Positions 9,291-18,708 are shown, numbered from the stretch's first letter. The stretch is DNA of 33,305 nt from Bacteroidota bacterium (GCA_003245695.1 QKCK01000334.1:1-33305); one strand, 5' to 3'. Program-made: numbers and translations. Notes: a model not told the origin generated them from the letters alone.

Positions 9291-11846
9291 TTATTTGCTG
9301 AATCTCCTGACGGGCAGCCTGGTTCTCTTTACTCCATCATAGGCGTAAAGGGCATTTACAATAGCGGCGGCTGTTGGCACCAGACCTATTTCGCCTATCC
9401 CTTTAGCCCCGTATGGTCCTACCGGATCTCTTTTCTCAATTCCGATTATCTCCATCTCGGGCATAGATGATGCTCTGAGGATGCCTAAGTCATTATATTT
9501 CAAGCTTACAGGCCGGCCGTTTTTCATAGGAAGGTCTTCACTAAGGGCATACCCCATACCCATATGAAGCGCTCCCTCTATCTGTCCTTCAAACAGCATC
9601 CTGTTCATTATTTTTCCTGCATCATGAGCCGCTATTATTTTTTGAATATCGCCGTGGTCATCTAGTATCACTACCTGTGTGGCATATCCATATGCAAAAT
9701 GGATAATAGGCTCTTCTGTCCCGCTTCCCGGTTTGCATGTCCAGTCACATATATACTTGCCTTTATAGACACGTCCGGCGAGTTTGTCCAACGAACTGCC
9801 ATCCAGATCGTCTCTTATCCTTCGTGCAGCATCGATAAGCGCGTTTCCTACCAGAGAAGTGGCCCTTGATGAAGTAGTCATGCCTGTCGGAAGCCCTTTT
9901 GCTGTGTCGACTCTTACCTCAATTATCCCAGGGTCTATTCCCGTTTCCTGATGAAGTACCTGGATAGCCATGGTGTGTACGCCCTGTCCCATTTCACTCC
10001 ATCCGTGGTTAATCACAACCCTGTTCTCTGAGGTGATTTCGACAGATACTTCACTTTCATCAGTCATTCCATTACCTACTCCTGTGTTTTTCAGGCCACA
10101 GGCGATGCCGGCATACTTTGCTTCATGGAAGGCCTCTTTCACTGCAAGCAGCGTTTCTTTAAGCCCTACGCCATGTAATATTTGCCCTGTGGCTGTTTTC
10201 TTACCCTCTTCCAGCGCGTTGTCATATCTTATCTTCCACCGGTCAAAACCTCCTTTTACGCATATCTCGTCTATACAGCTCTCCAGTGCAAAGACCACCT
10301 GTGGCACTCCAAAACCACGCATAGCCCCTGAGGGTATGTTGTTGGTATAGACCGTGGCGGCCTTGATGTCTACGGACGGGATTGTATATCCTCCCGTGGC
10401 ATGACCCACAACTCTTTCCATTACCTTTGTGCCTACTGAAGCATAGGCGCCGGTGTCACCTATCGAATTAAGCTTTATTGCAGTGAACATTCCATTGCTG
10501 TCGCAGGCTAGACTTATCTCCATCCATACCGGATGCCTTTTGGGATGCATAATTATTGACTCATCCCTGGTAAGATGTACTCTGACAGGTCTTTTGAGCA
10601 GATATGCGTGCAGTGATGCGTGACCCTGGACCGTGATGTCTTCTTTGCCTCCAAAACCCCCTCCGTTCTGTACCTGAATGACTCTTATACTTTCCGGTGA
10701 TAATCCAAGGATTTCAGCAACAGCATTCCGATCAACATACGCGCCCTGACCCTGGCTGTATAGTCTTATGCCATCTCCTTCAGGAAGCGCTATGGCTGTT
10801 TCTGTCTCAAGAAAGGCGTGTTCTATACGCTGTGTCTCATATATGTCTGAGGAGATATATGCAGCCTCACTGAAAGCTCTCTCAACATCACCGAATCTGA
10901 TACTGCATGTCTCAAGTACATTTGATCTCCCCTGATGTACCTGCATGCTGTCAGGTTTAATTGCTTGGTGAATGTCAGTGACAGGTTCAAATATCTCATA
11001 TTCCACATCTATGAGCCTGACAGCAGCGCGGGCTGCTGCTTCAGTTTCTGCAACAATGCCTGCCAGCACATCCCCTATGTAGTTTGTCGTCTCTCCTATG
11101 TCTACCATAAGGGGCCAGTCTTTAAATATAAGACCTGTTTTGTGGCTGCCGGGAATGTCTTTTGCAGTGTATACAGCTATTACCCCATCAGCTCTTTCAG
11201 CCCTGCTGGTGTCAATGCTTTTTACCCTGGCTCTTGGGTGATCTGAGAACCTGAGAGCTGAATGAACCATGCCTTCAAAATACATGTCGTCAACAAAGTC
11301 TCTCTCGCCCAGAGCCGTCGTAACAGCCTGGTATTTTGGATATCGTGAACCTATCAGAGCGTCTGTTTTACCTTCCCTTTGAGATAGATTATTCAGCTCA
11401 TGGAAAGCAGACTCTATGGCATCAGCAATTTTTACATACCCTGTACATCTGCACAGGTTTGGTGTTATGGCTTTAATTATCTCCTTTCGTGACGGGGATT
11501 GATTAGTGTTGTAGAGCCCGCGTGCTCTCATTATCATTCCCGGAGAGCAGAATCCGCATTGAACAGCCCCTTTCCCGGCAAAGTGTCTGCTCATTACCTC
11601 CCTGAATATTTCAGGCAGACCCTCAGTGGTATTAACTTCAGCTCCTTCAATATCCTTCATTTTTGTTCTGCATGCCATTTTAACTCTGCCGTCAATCTCC
11701 ACACTGCAGGCTCCGCAGACACCCTGTCCCGAACAACCATCCTTGGCAGTAGTGATCTTCTCTTCAAGCCTGAGATGTCTGAGTAACGTCTCCTCAGGGT
11801 CTCCCTCGAAAACTCTCTTTATACCGTTTAGAGTGAAGCTGATCAT
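9291..11846 (-). CDS. xdhD: XdhD-like molybdopterin hydroxylase: N-terminal 2Fe-2S domains fused to Mo-binding domain
   Basis: CSGQGVCGACSVEIDGR and CGFCSPGMIMRA...CRCTGYVKI [2Fe-2S] motifs; Mo domain GGGFGGKED, MRGFGVPQ, GAKGIGEIGL; 851 aa. Start overlaps the upstream stop by 4 bp (ATGA). Confidence 0.88.
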   Translation of the reverse strand: MISFTLNGIKRVFEGDPEETLLRHLRLEEKITTAKDGCSGQGVCGACSVEIDGRVKMACRTKMKDIEGAEVNTTEGLPEIFREVMSRHFAGKGAVQCGFCSPGMIMRARGLYNTNQSPSRKEIIKAITPNLCRCTGYVKIADAIESAFHELNNLSQREGKTDALIGSRYPKYQAVTTALGERDFVDDMYFEGMVHSALRFSDHPRARVKSIDTSRAERADGVIAVYTAKDIPGSHKTGLIFKDWPLMVDIGETTNYIGDVLAGIVAETEAAARAAVRLIDVEYEIFEPVTDIHQAIKPDSMQVHQGRSNVLETCSIRFGDVERAFSEAAYISSDIYETQRIEHAFLETETAIALPEGDGIRLYSQGQGAYVDRNAVAEILGLSPESIRVIQVQNGGGFGGKEDITVQGHASLHAYLLKRPVRVHLTRDESIIMHPKRHPVWMEISLACDSNGMFTAIKLNSIGDTGAYASVGTKVMERVVGHATGGYTIPSVDIKAATVYTNNIPSGAMRGFGVPQVVFALESCIDEICVKGGFDRWKIRYDNALEEGKKTATGQILHGVGLKETLLAVKEAFHEAKYAGIACGLKNTGVGNGMTDESEVSVEITSENRVVINHGWSEMGQGVHTMAIQVLHQETGIDPGIIEVRVDTAKGLPTGMTTSSRATSLVGNALIDAARRIRDDLDGSSLDKLAGRVYKGKYICDWTCKPGSGTEEPIIHFAYGYATQVVILDDHGDIQKIIAAHDAGKIMNRMLFEGQIEGALHMGMGYALSEDLPMKNGRPVSLKYNDLGILRASSMPEMEIIGIEKRDPVGPYGAKGIGEIGLVPTAAAIVNALYAYDGVKRTRLPVRRFSK

Positions 11847-13081
11847 AATATAATATTTTTCAGATTGTCAACAGAAGGTTCTATTGAATCAGGCATATTT
11901 ATTCCTGGCTTAACTGCATTGAGATCCTTTAGGCCACAACCTGTAAGTAATACAACATTTGTGGTTCCTGGTAAAAGAATGCCATTCCTGCTGTACGATA
12001 GCATGCCTGCAAAAGCTGTTGCGGCAGCAGGCTCTGCAAACAGGCCTGTATTGCGTGAAAGAATGGCTGAGGCATTAAGTATGTCCTCGTCACTTACAGT
12101 CATGTACTCACCTGAATACCTCTGAATATAGTTGGCAGCCATATAAAAATTGCGGGGTATGTCAACAGCAATGGAGTCAGCAATTGTATCTGACGGGCTT
12201 ATGGTAAAGGTCTCTTTGCCAATGTTACTGACAAGGTTGTCGCTTCTCTCTGATTGTACGGCAACAATAGCAGGCATACGATCTATTATCTTCAGGCTGA
12301 GCAGATCTTCAAACCCTTTATAGACTCCTGATATAATTACTCCATCACCAACAGGGACAAATATTCTGTCGGGTAACATTTTCTTAAGCTGGCCATAGAG
12401 TTCAAACGATACACTCTTCTTTCCCTCAATGGTAATGGGATTATAAGCTGTATTTCTGTTATACCATCCAAATTCACGGGTTGCCATTATGCTCAGGTCA
12501 AAAGCCTGGTCATAAGTTCCTTTCACCGGAACGATAGTGGCGCCATACATCATTATCTGAGTGAGCTTTGCCAGTGGAGCTCTCTCCGGGACCATGATAA
12601 TAGCCTTCTGTTTCTGCGAAGCACATATACCTGCCAGTGATGACCCGGCATTACCAGTGGAAGCAGCCACAATGGTTCTGATGCCCTTCTCCCTGGCATA
12701 GGCAGATACCAGGGCTGAAGCCCTGTCTTTAAACGAATATGTAGGGTTCTGAGAGTCGTCCTTCAGCCAGAGATCAAAAGGCAATTTGCCTGAATCAATC
12801 TCAGATATATGGTACAGAGGTGTATTGCCTACTATCAGTGGGGGCATTGACCATAAATTATCTATCGGAAGAAGATCAATAAACCCTGTTTTTCTCAGTG
12901 CTTCAAATCCTTGTGACCTCTTTAGTATACCAGAGTAATCATATATAACCTTCAATACTCCTTTCGGTGGTGTGGTTGCACTGTTTGTTGCACTGCATGA
13001 TGGACACAGGTATGTTACTGCTTCCGTCATGTATTCATGGCCGCAGTCATTACACCTGTAAACGAATTTGCCCCTGCTCAT
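11843..13081 (-). CDS. Threonine synthase-like PLP enzyme (fold type II) with N-terminal zinc ribbon
   Basis: Zinc ribbon YRCNDCGHEY...YLCPSC; PLP lysine NPTYSFKDRAS; phosphate loop STGNAGSS; IEGKKSVSFEL as in the ThrC family. Confidence 0.8.
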   Translation of the reverse strand: MSRGKFVYRCNDCGHEYMTEAVTYLCPSCSATNSATTPPKGVLKVIYDYSGILKRSQGFEALRKTGFIDLLPIDNLWSMPPLIVGNTPLYHISEIDSGKLPFDLWLKDDSQNPTYSFKDRASALVSAYAREKGIRTIVAASTGNAGSSLAGICASQKQKAIIMVPERAPLAKLTQIMMYGATIVPVKGTYDQAFDLSIMATREFGWYNRNTAYNPITIEGKKSVSFELYGQLKKMLPDRIFVPVGDGVIISGVYKGFEDLLSLKIIDRMPAIVAVQSERSDNLVSNIGKETFTISPSDTIADSIAVDIPRNFYMAANYIQRYSGEYMTVSDEDILNASAILSRNTGLFAEPAAATAFAGMLSYSRNGILLPGTTNVVLLTGCGLKDLNAVKPGINMPDSIEPSVDNLKNIIL

Positions 13082-13114
13082 CTATATCTGTTAACGGTTT
13101 ACGTAAAGGTAAGT

Positions 13115-14590
13115 CTATTTCAGCAACCCGGTGCGGTCATTGAATTCATTTATCATCTCATCCCATTTATCGACCTGCGTAAACATGGTATCCCAAATAT
13201 GTCTGTCAGACCATAACATATTGAGATCTTCCGTCTCTTTTCCCTGTTGTTCCACCCAGGTATAATATTTGAGGTTATGGATTGCCTTGCGGTCTCTGTA
13301 TCCCAGTTCCTTCATATTGTCGGTGGAAGTCCCCATAATGCATTTTTCAAAGTCTTTTATTGCCTGTGTGGTACTGTAGGCACCACGTTCTTCTGTAAGC
13401 TCAGAGATCCTTGACCTGTACATGTCAGCCGAGTCAGTGGCAATTGTGAAAATAATGTCTTCACTGGTCATTTCGAAATATTTTGCAGTCTTAATTGCCG
13501 ATAACATATTGCCGATGCCAGAGATGCCTATCAGATGCAGGTCATTGATGACACTCATTTCAATACCTGTGGCTTTGAGAAGGTCATGGCCCTCTCTTTC
13601 ATTAAACAGACGCAGTGTTCTCATGCAATCTTCATCATCAATGGCTGTGATAATATCAGTGTTCTTTACATTGTGCACCCATGGAACATGCTTGTCTCCA
13701 ATACCTTCGATGCGATGACCTCCAAAACCATTCATGAGCAGGGTGGGGCATTGCAGCGCCTCTGAAGCAACAACCTTAACGTGTGGGGCAATACGTCTCA
13801 GATAATCACCTGCGGCAATAGTGCCTGCTGATCCTGTTGCAGAGACATATCCGGCAAGTCTGCTATCCTTATCTCTGATAAGATTAAAGACATCTTCTAT
13901 TGCCCTGCCAGTGGTGTTGAAGTGCCAGGCAGCATTGCCAAACTCATCAAACTGGTTGAATATTATACAGTCGGGGCGTGTTCGCCTTATCTCCCAACAC
14001 TTGTCATATATCTCTTTTACATTTGATTCACACCCTGGCGTGGCGATAACTTCTGAGCCGATAACATCACGCAGCCATGTAAAGCGCTCCCTGCTCATCT
14101 CTTCAGGCAGAATCGCAACCGATTCTGTACCCATAAGCTTTGAGTCAAAAGCCCCACCTCGACAATAGTTGCCGGTAGATGGCCATACAGCTTTGTGGTA
14201 CGTGGGGTCAAAGCCTCCGGTAATAATTCTTGGAGCCAGGCATCCATAAGCCGCACCTACCTTGTGCGCTCCCGTGGGGAACCATTTCCCGATTAATAGC
14301 ACTATACGCGCATCCACCCCTGTCAGTTCACGGGGAAGCTCTATGTAATTTACATCGCCAAAGAGACCTCCCTTTTCTTTTGGTTCGTTTTTCCACGTTA
14401 TGCGGAAAAGGTTCAGAGGGTTGATGTCCCATAATCCTATGCCTTTCAACTTCTCCCTTATCATTTCAGGGATGAGCGACGGATTCCTCTGCTGTTCAAA
14501 AGTAGGAAGGATTATACCTCTCTCCCTGAAACGCTTTACGGCATTCTCCAGGACTTTTTCATCAGTTATTTTATCAATTGGTGATATCAT
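13115..14590 (-). CDS. Fold-type II PLP-dependent enzyme, substrate unknown
   Basis: 491 aa; PLP-lysine-like FPTGAHKVGAAYG (cf. TrpB TGAHK), phosphate-binding STGNYCRGGAF; first gene of the minus-strand operon. Confidence 0.78.
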   Translation of the reverse strand: MISPIDKITDEKVLENAVKRFRERGIILPTFEQQRNPSLIPEMIREKLKGIGLWDINPLNLFRITWKNEPKEKGGLFGDVNYIELPRELTGVDARIVLLIGKWFPTGAHKVGAAYGCLAPRIITGGFDPTYHKAVWPSTGNYCRGGAFDSKLMGTESVAILPEEMSRERFTWLRDVIGSEVIATPGCESNVKEIYDKCWEIRRTRPDCIIFNQFDEFGNAAWHFNTTGRAIEDVFNLIRDKDSRLAGYVSATGSAGTIAAGDYLRRIAPHVKVVASEALQCPTLLMNGFGGHRIEGIGDKHVPWVHNVKNTDIITAIDDEDCMRTLRLFNEREGHDLLKATGIEMSVINDLHLIGISGIGNMLSAIKTAKYFEMTSEDIIFTIATDSADMYRSRISELTEERGAYSTTQAIKDFEKCIMGTSTDNMKELGYRDRKAIHNLKYYTWVEQQGKETEDLNMLWSDRHIWDTMFTQVDKWDEMINEFNDRTGLLK

Positions 14591-14662
14591 CTCTAACTAT
14601 TTTTTGGTTATAATAATGCGCAATTTACTAAATGTAAAGTAAAATACTTATATAATAAGAAA

Positions 14663-14683
14663 TAATAGAATAAAATACTATTA
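14663..14683. promoter_or_regulatory. Candidate operator palindrome TAATAG-N9-CTATTA between divergent lrp-like gene and purine operon
   Basis: Read directly: taatag aataaaata ctatta in the divergent intergenic region; spacing compatible with a dimeric HTH regulator but unproven and AT-rich. Confidence 0.35.
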
Positions 14684-14707
14684 AAGCATTAAAAACAGGA
14701 AAATAAA

Positions 14708-14715
14708 TATATTTG
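14708..14715 (+). promoter_or_regulatory. Bacteroidota-type -7 element TATATTTG upstream of the Lrp-family gene
   Basis: Exact match to TAnnTTTG, about 40 bp upstream of the likely GTG start at 14755; no clear -33 TTG found. Confidence 0.4.
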
Positions 14716-14754
14716 CATTATGGTTTTATTAGGAAAAAAAGGAGATCACAACAG

Positions 14755-15216
14755 GTGAAGAAGCTTGATGAAATTGACAGGAAGTTACTGAACATTCTTC
14801 AGACAGACAGTCGGATAACAGTAAGGGAGTTGTCTGAGAAACTACATTTGTCAACCACCCCGGTTCATGAGAGAATAAAAAAGCTGGAGGGGAATGGTTA
14901 CATACAGCAGTATATTGCTGTACTTGACCCCAAGTTACTGGGGAAGAGGCTTATAGTATATATATCGGTTTCGCTTGTCACACACACCAAAGAGGCTGTT
15001 GATGAGTTTGAGGCTGCTATGGAGAGACTTGATGAAGTGATGGAGTGTTATTACATATCAGGTAATGCCGACTTTCTGGTAAAGGTATATTGTAATGATA
15101 TGGATGATTATCATAGTTTTATCACCTACAAGTTTTCTGTGATAAAGAATATTACACAATTCTATAGTTCCTTTGTAATGGCTGAGACTAAGGTAAAGCG
15201 GAACTACAGTCTGTAA
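14755..15216 (+). CDS. Lrp/AsnC-family transcriptional regulator
   Basis: KKLDEIDRKLLNILQTDSRITVRELSEKLHLSTTPVHERIKKLEGNGYIQQYIAVLDPKLLGK HTH plus AsnC-type C-terminal domain. ORF track starts at TTG 14713, inside the likely -7 box; GTG 14755 preceded by aggag (14739-14743 region) is more plausible. Confidence 0.88.
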   Translation: MKKLDEIDRKLLNILQTDSRITVRELSEKLHLSTTPVHERIKKLEGNGYIQQYIAVLDPKLLGKRLIVYISVSLVTHTKEAVDEFEAAMERLDEVMECYYISGNADFLVKVYCNDMDDYHSFITYKFSVIKNITQFYSSFVMAETKVKRNYSL

Positions 15217-15219
15217 TTT

Positions 15220-18200
15220 TTATGCAATCTCTTTGGCTCCCTGAAGCACTACCAGCATTTTCACTGCTCTTTCAAAGTGTGCCTGTTGAATACATGGGGT
15301 AAGAAACTCAGCGCTGAGAAGTCTGAAGTCTTCCTTTGAAAAACGGGCTGACACGTAATCGTTCTCATATATATATTCATCAGATAGTTCAGACAGTGTT
15401 GTGATACTGTTATTCTGTCTGAAGATAATATTTGTTCTGTCCTTTAATCTTGCAAGCAGATATCCTTCTTCAGCCTGGTTAAAGGCCGATGCGGTAAGGA
15501 AGAGCCTTGGTTTGTCTTTATACGGGGACCCGGCTGTGGGGCAGAATGTGGTGCAGTTGCCGCATTCATTACAGAAGTTGGCTATATTGAGTACCTGGTA
15601 CTGTTGTTGTAGCTCGAAAGGTTTGTCATCGCTTATTATTATTTCGCCGTTTTCATTGAGAGCTGCCTTCTGCAGCATTATTCTGAAAGGAGTGATGTTA
15701 TATGACCTGTTTGCAAAATTTGGACACACTGATACACAAATATTGCATAACTCATCGCAGTAAAGGCAGCGTTGGGCTTCTTTTATGGCACTATCCCTGT
15801 TGATTGTCTCACTTACAAGGTCAAAGCTCTTTCTACGGCTCAGGGGCAACTCTTTTAGTTCAGTGCTGTATTGTCTGATAGATTTTTTTATTATCAGCTC
15901 CTTTTTAGTATGTATGTCTCTTCCTTCAGGTTTGCTGATTGAAAAGGTTATGCCATGGTTTGCTATTATTTCGGCAGCAGCTTTCCTGCCGTCAGCGATA
16001 GCATTTATTGCTGTGGAGGCTCCTCTCAGGGCATCTCCACCAATGTATACATCAGCGAGTTGAGTCATGTATGAGCCAGTGAGTGTTCTTAGCTCTTCGT
16101 CTGTGGCAAAGGGCAAAGATCTCTGCTGTCCTATGGCAGGTATAATCGTATCGCATTCAATCTCAAATGATGAGTCTTCTATCTTAACAGGTGTTGGTCG
16201 TCCTTTGTCATCTACTCCGCACAGTTCCATTCTGGTGCATGATATGGCTTTCACTTTTCCATTATCTCCAATTATCATCTCAGGAGAAGCGAGCTCAATC
16301 ACCCTTATCCCTTCCTCCAGCACTGCCTTTATCTCACCCTGGTCAGCGGGCATTTCATTTATGGTGCGTCGGTATATCACTGTTACTCTGCCATTTTTGC
16401 CTGTCAGGCGCCATGCAGTGCGGGCTGCATCCATTGCAGTATTCCCTCCTCCGATAATCACAATGTTCTCTCCGGCACCTGTCTTCTCTCCGGCTCTTGC
16501 CCTGTAAAGAAAAGAGAGTGGGTCAATAACCCCTTGAAGATCAGATCCATCTATTGCAAATGGTGTGGCTGTCTGTGCTCCGGCACCTATAAAGAGCGAG
16601 GAATACTCTTTCCGCATTTTGCTGAAGAGAGAGGCATCTACAATTGTGTTGTATTTTACTGATACTCCAAGTTCTGTTATCCTGTTGATATCTTTGATGA
16701 TAGCTTTGTCAGTAAGCCGGAATCCTGGAATGGCAAACTGTACCATCCCCCCTGGTTCTGACCTTGACTCAAAAACATCTACACTGAAGCCGGCCAGCGC
16801 CAGAAAATATGCACATGAAAGACCTGAGGGTCCGGCTCCTATGACCGCAATCCTGATCCCATTGTTCCTTATCTCTTTTGTCTCTTCCTCAGACACTTCC
16901 GCGATGAAGCGTTTTATCTCCCTTATCTGCAGTGGATTATCATAGTTTATCCTGGTGCATTTCCCCTGGCAGAGGTGATCACATACCATGCCTGTAGTTG
17001 ACGGAAAGGGGTTTGTCCGGAGGATTGCCTCATGTGCCTTGTCAAACATCTTGTGCGATGTATAATACATATAATCAGGGATGTCCTGTCCGGTTGAACA
17101 GGTGTCGCGGCAAGGTGCTGAGATACAGTCAAATTCAGTAAGACTGCGTTTGGTCTTTATGTCAGGTGTCCGGAGGTATTCTCTTCTGTATCTGCCGGAA
17201 CAGATAATCCTGTCAGCATACTCATTAAGATATGCCAGTGAAACTTGTTTACCCTCTGCTGTCTCTCCGCCTCCGTTTACGAATTCTGCTATGCTCCCTG
17301 CTGATTTGGTGTCAAAGGCACTGTTTAGCTCATCGAAATACTGTTTTAACCTCATGTATCCGCCGGGTCTTAAGAGGTCAGAGCATACTGTCACCGTTTT
17401 AAAACCGCAGGAAATCACATCGGCAATATTAAAAGCATCTACTCCTGCCGAGAAGGAGAGTGTGAGCTCGCCTGTGAAGTCATTCTGGAGTTTTTTTGCC
17501 ACATTTATTGAGATGGGGTGTAAGGCACGACCACTCATATACATCATTTCAACGTCATTGCCAAAGCACCCCTTGTTATTTACAGACTCCAGAGTATTGG
17601 TGAGTTTCAGCCCGAATTGCAGATTGTGCTTGTCTGACAGCTTCCTTAGAGAGCGAATGATATTCAGGGCATCTCCATATTTCAGGTCGTGTTCAAAGGC
17701 AATGTCAGGTACTATGGTTTTGAAATCAAGCTTTTTATTCAGTATCTCTCTGAGACTATCGGCCCCCAGCAATGTGGGGTTCAGCTTAACAAATGTGTGA
17801 AGCTTTTTCTTTTCTATAAGATACCTTGCTATCTCTTCAATCTCACCGGCAGGACAACCATGCATTGTAGACAATGTTATATTGTCAGAAAGAGAGGCGG
17901 GGATGTATATTTTATCAATCTCAGGTATGATATCTCTTATCTCATCTTTTTTCTTTTCTATCTCTTCACCGCAGTCTCTCATCTTCATGAGAAACCAGTC
18001 AACATTATCACTCATTATGCCATTGAGGTTATACCCTACACTCATGTTGAATATTACCCCCGGTTGATTACCCCACCCAAGTGTGTGATTCAGAATATGA
18101 ATCATCATCCACGCCTTCAGATATTCATCAAAGCTATCACTTACTTTAAGTTCCTGCGACCATTCGCAGTTATATCCTTCATCCTGCATGTCTATGCAGG

Positions 18201-18498
18201 GTTTTGATATTAATAGCTCATCCAGTGTCTGAATGGTTTTCAGTTCTATATATCTTGCTCCCATCAACCAGGCTCCGATAATGTTCTGCGACATCTGTGT
18301 ATGCGGCCCTGCTGCCACACCTATTGGCGTCTGCAGTAGGTGCCCAAACATTTCTGTGGATAGTTTCTGATTGTCTGCAGGTTTGAAAAACAGATCATCA
18401 GGTATGCCAAAGATGCTGCCTTCTCTTTTGTGCTCTCCTAAAATCATAAGCAACAGCTGACGCAGGGGTATAGGATAGAACTTATCTGATGTTTTCAC
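15220..18498 (-). CDS. ygfK: YgfK-like Fe-S/flavin oxidoreductase ('putative selenate reductase' subunit)
   Basis: 1092 aa; N-terminal dihydroorotate-dehydrogenase-like region, GltD/NfnB-type FAD/NAD(P)H domain (CRDTCSTGQDIP, GAGPSGLSCAYFLALAGFSVDVFE, GGGNTAMDAAR), C-terminal ferredoxin motifs CDELCNICVSVCPN and CNECGNCTTFCPT. Confidence 0.88.
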   Translation of the reverse strand: MKTSDKFYPIPLRQLLLMILGEHKREGSIFGIPDDLFFKPADNQKLSTEMFGHLLQTPIGVAAGPHTQMSQNIIGAWLMGARYIELKTIQTLDELLISKPCIDMQDEGYNCEWSQELKVSDSFDEYLKAWMMIHILNHTLGWGNQPGVIFNMSVGYNLNGIMSDNVDWFLMKMRDCGEEIEKKKDEIRDIIPEIDKIYIPASLSDNITLSTMHGCPAGEIEEIARYLIEKKKLHTFVKLNPTLLGADSLREILNKKLDFKTIVPDIAFEHDLKYGDALNIIRSLRKLSDKHNLQFGLKLTNTLESVNNKGCFGNDVEMMYMSGRALHPISINVAKKLQNDFTGELTLSFSAGVDAFNIADVISCGFKTVTVCSDLLRPGGYMRLKQYFDELNSAFDTKSAGSIAEFVNGGGETAEGKQVSLAYLNEYADRIICSGRYRREYLRTPDIKTKRSLTEFDCISAPCRDTCSTGQDIPDYMYYTSHKMFDKAHEAILRTNPFPSTTGMVCDHLCQGKCTRINYDNPLQIREIKRFIAEVSEEETKEIRNNGIRIAVIGAGPSGLSCAYFLALAGFSVDVFESRSEPGGMVQFAIPGFRLTDKAIIKDINRITELGVSVKYNTIVDASLFSKMRKEYSSLFIGAGAQTATPFAIDGSDLQGVIDPLSFLYRARAGEKTGAGENIVIIGGGNTAMDAARTAWRLTGKNGRVTVIYRRTINEMPADQGEIKAVLEEGIRVIELASPEMIIGDNGKVKAISCTRMELCGVDDKGRPTPVKIEDSSFEIECDTIIPAIGQQRSLPFATDEELRTLTGSYMTQLADVYIGGDALRGASTAINAIADGRKAAAEIIANHGITFSISKPEGRDIHTKKELIIKKSIRQYSTELKELPLSRRKSFDLVSETINRDSAIKEAQRCLYCDELCNICVSVCPNFANRSYNITPFRIMLQKAALNENGEIIISDDKPFELQQQYQVLNIANFCNECGNCTTFCPTAGSPYKDKPRLFLTASAFNQAEEGYLLARLKDRTNIIFRQNNSITTLSELSDEYIYENDYVSARFSKEDFRLLSAEFLTPCIQQAHFERAVKMLVVLQGAKEIA

Positions 18499-18520
18499 TT
18501 TATACGGTTTTGATGAACAA

Positions 18521-18528
18521 CAAAACTA
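18521..18528 (-). promoter_or_regulatory. Possible -7 element (TAGTTTTG on minus strand) for ygfK
   Basis: CAAAACTA on + strand = TAnnTTTG on minus, about 23 bp upstream of the ygfK ATG; no convincing -33 TTG. Confidence 0.3.
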
Positions 18529-18627
18529 AGTAAATCAAATGATATTTGTGAATTGTTACCTGGCATAATATGGTAAAATGCCTCTTACAGTATTTTGATT
18601 ATGCATTATTTTCAATGTGTTATAAGT

Positions 18628-18694
18628 AATGCCTTTTGCAGGGAGGAGGTCATTAAACCTTACCTTACAGTATGATCTCCTGCAAACAGGCATT
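18628..18694. repeat. Long interrupted inverted repeat/hairpin between XDH Mo-subunit gene and ygfK
   Basis: AATGCCT+TTTGCAG+(4-nt bulge)+GAGGTCAT (18628-18653) pairs with ATGATCTC+CTGCAAA+(1-nt bulge)+AGGCATT (18672-18694): 22 pairs including one G.T wobble, 18-nt loop. Confidence 0.8.
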
Positions 18695-18708
18695 GCTGAT
18701 AACGGTCA

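Noticed and set aside
11843-13081. Calling the 412-aa protein YgeX or housekeeping threonine synthase
   Set aside because: The zinc ribbon and SFKDRAS/IEGKKSVSFEL pattern is ThrC-like rather than YgeX-like, but operon context argues against a plain housekeeping role; only a generic PLP call is supportable.
14713-14754. ORF-track TTG start for the Lrp-family protein
   Set aside because: TTG 14713 overlaps the TATATTTG -7 element; an in-frame GTG at 14755 with an upstream aggag fits better and begins right at the conserved KKLDEIDRKLL.
15220-18498. Naming YgfK/XdhD a functional selenate reductase
   Set aside because: The 'selenate reductase' label is a historical homology name; nothing in the sequence shows selenate chemistry. 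No in-frame UGA/SECIS was identified in these ORFs, and selenium in such hydroxylases is thought to be a labile cofactor rather than selenocysteine.
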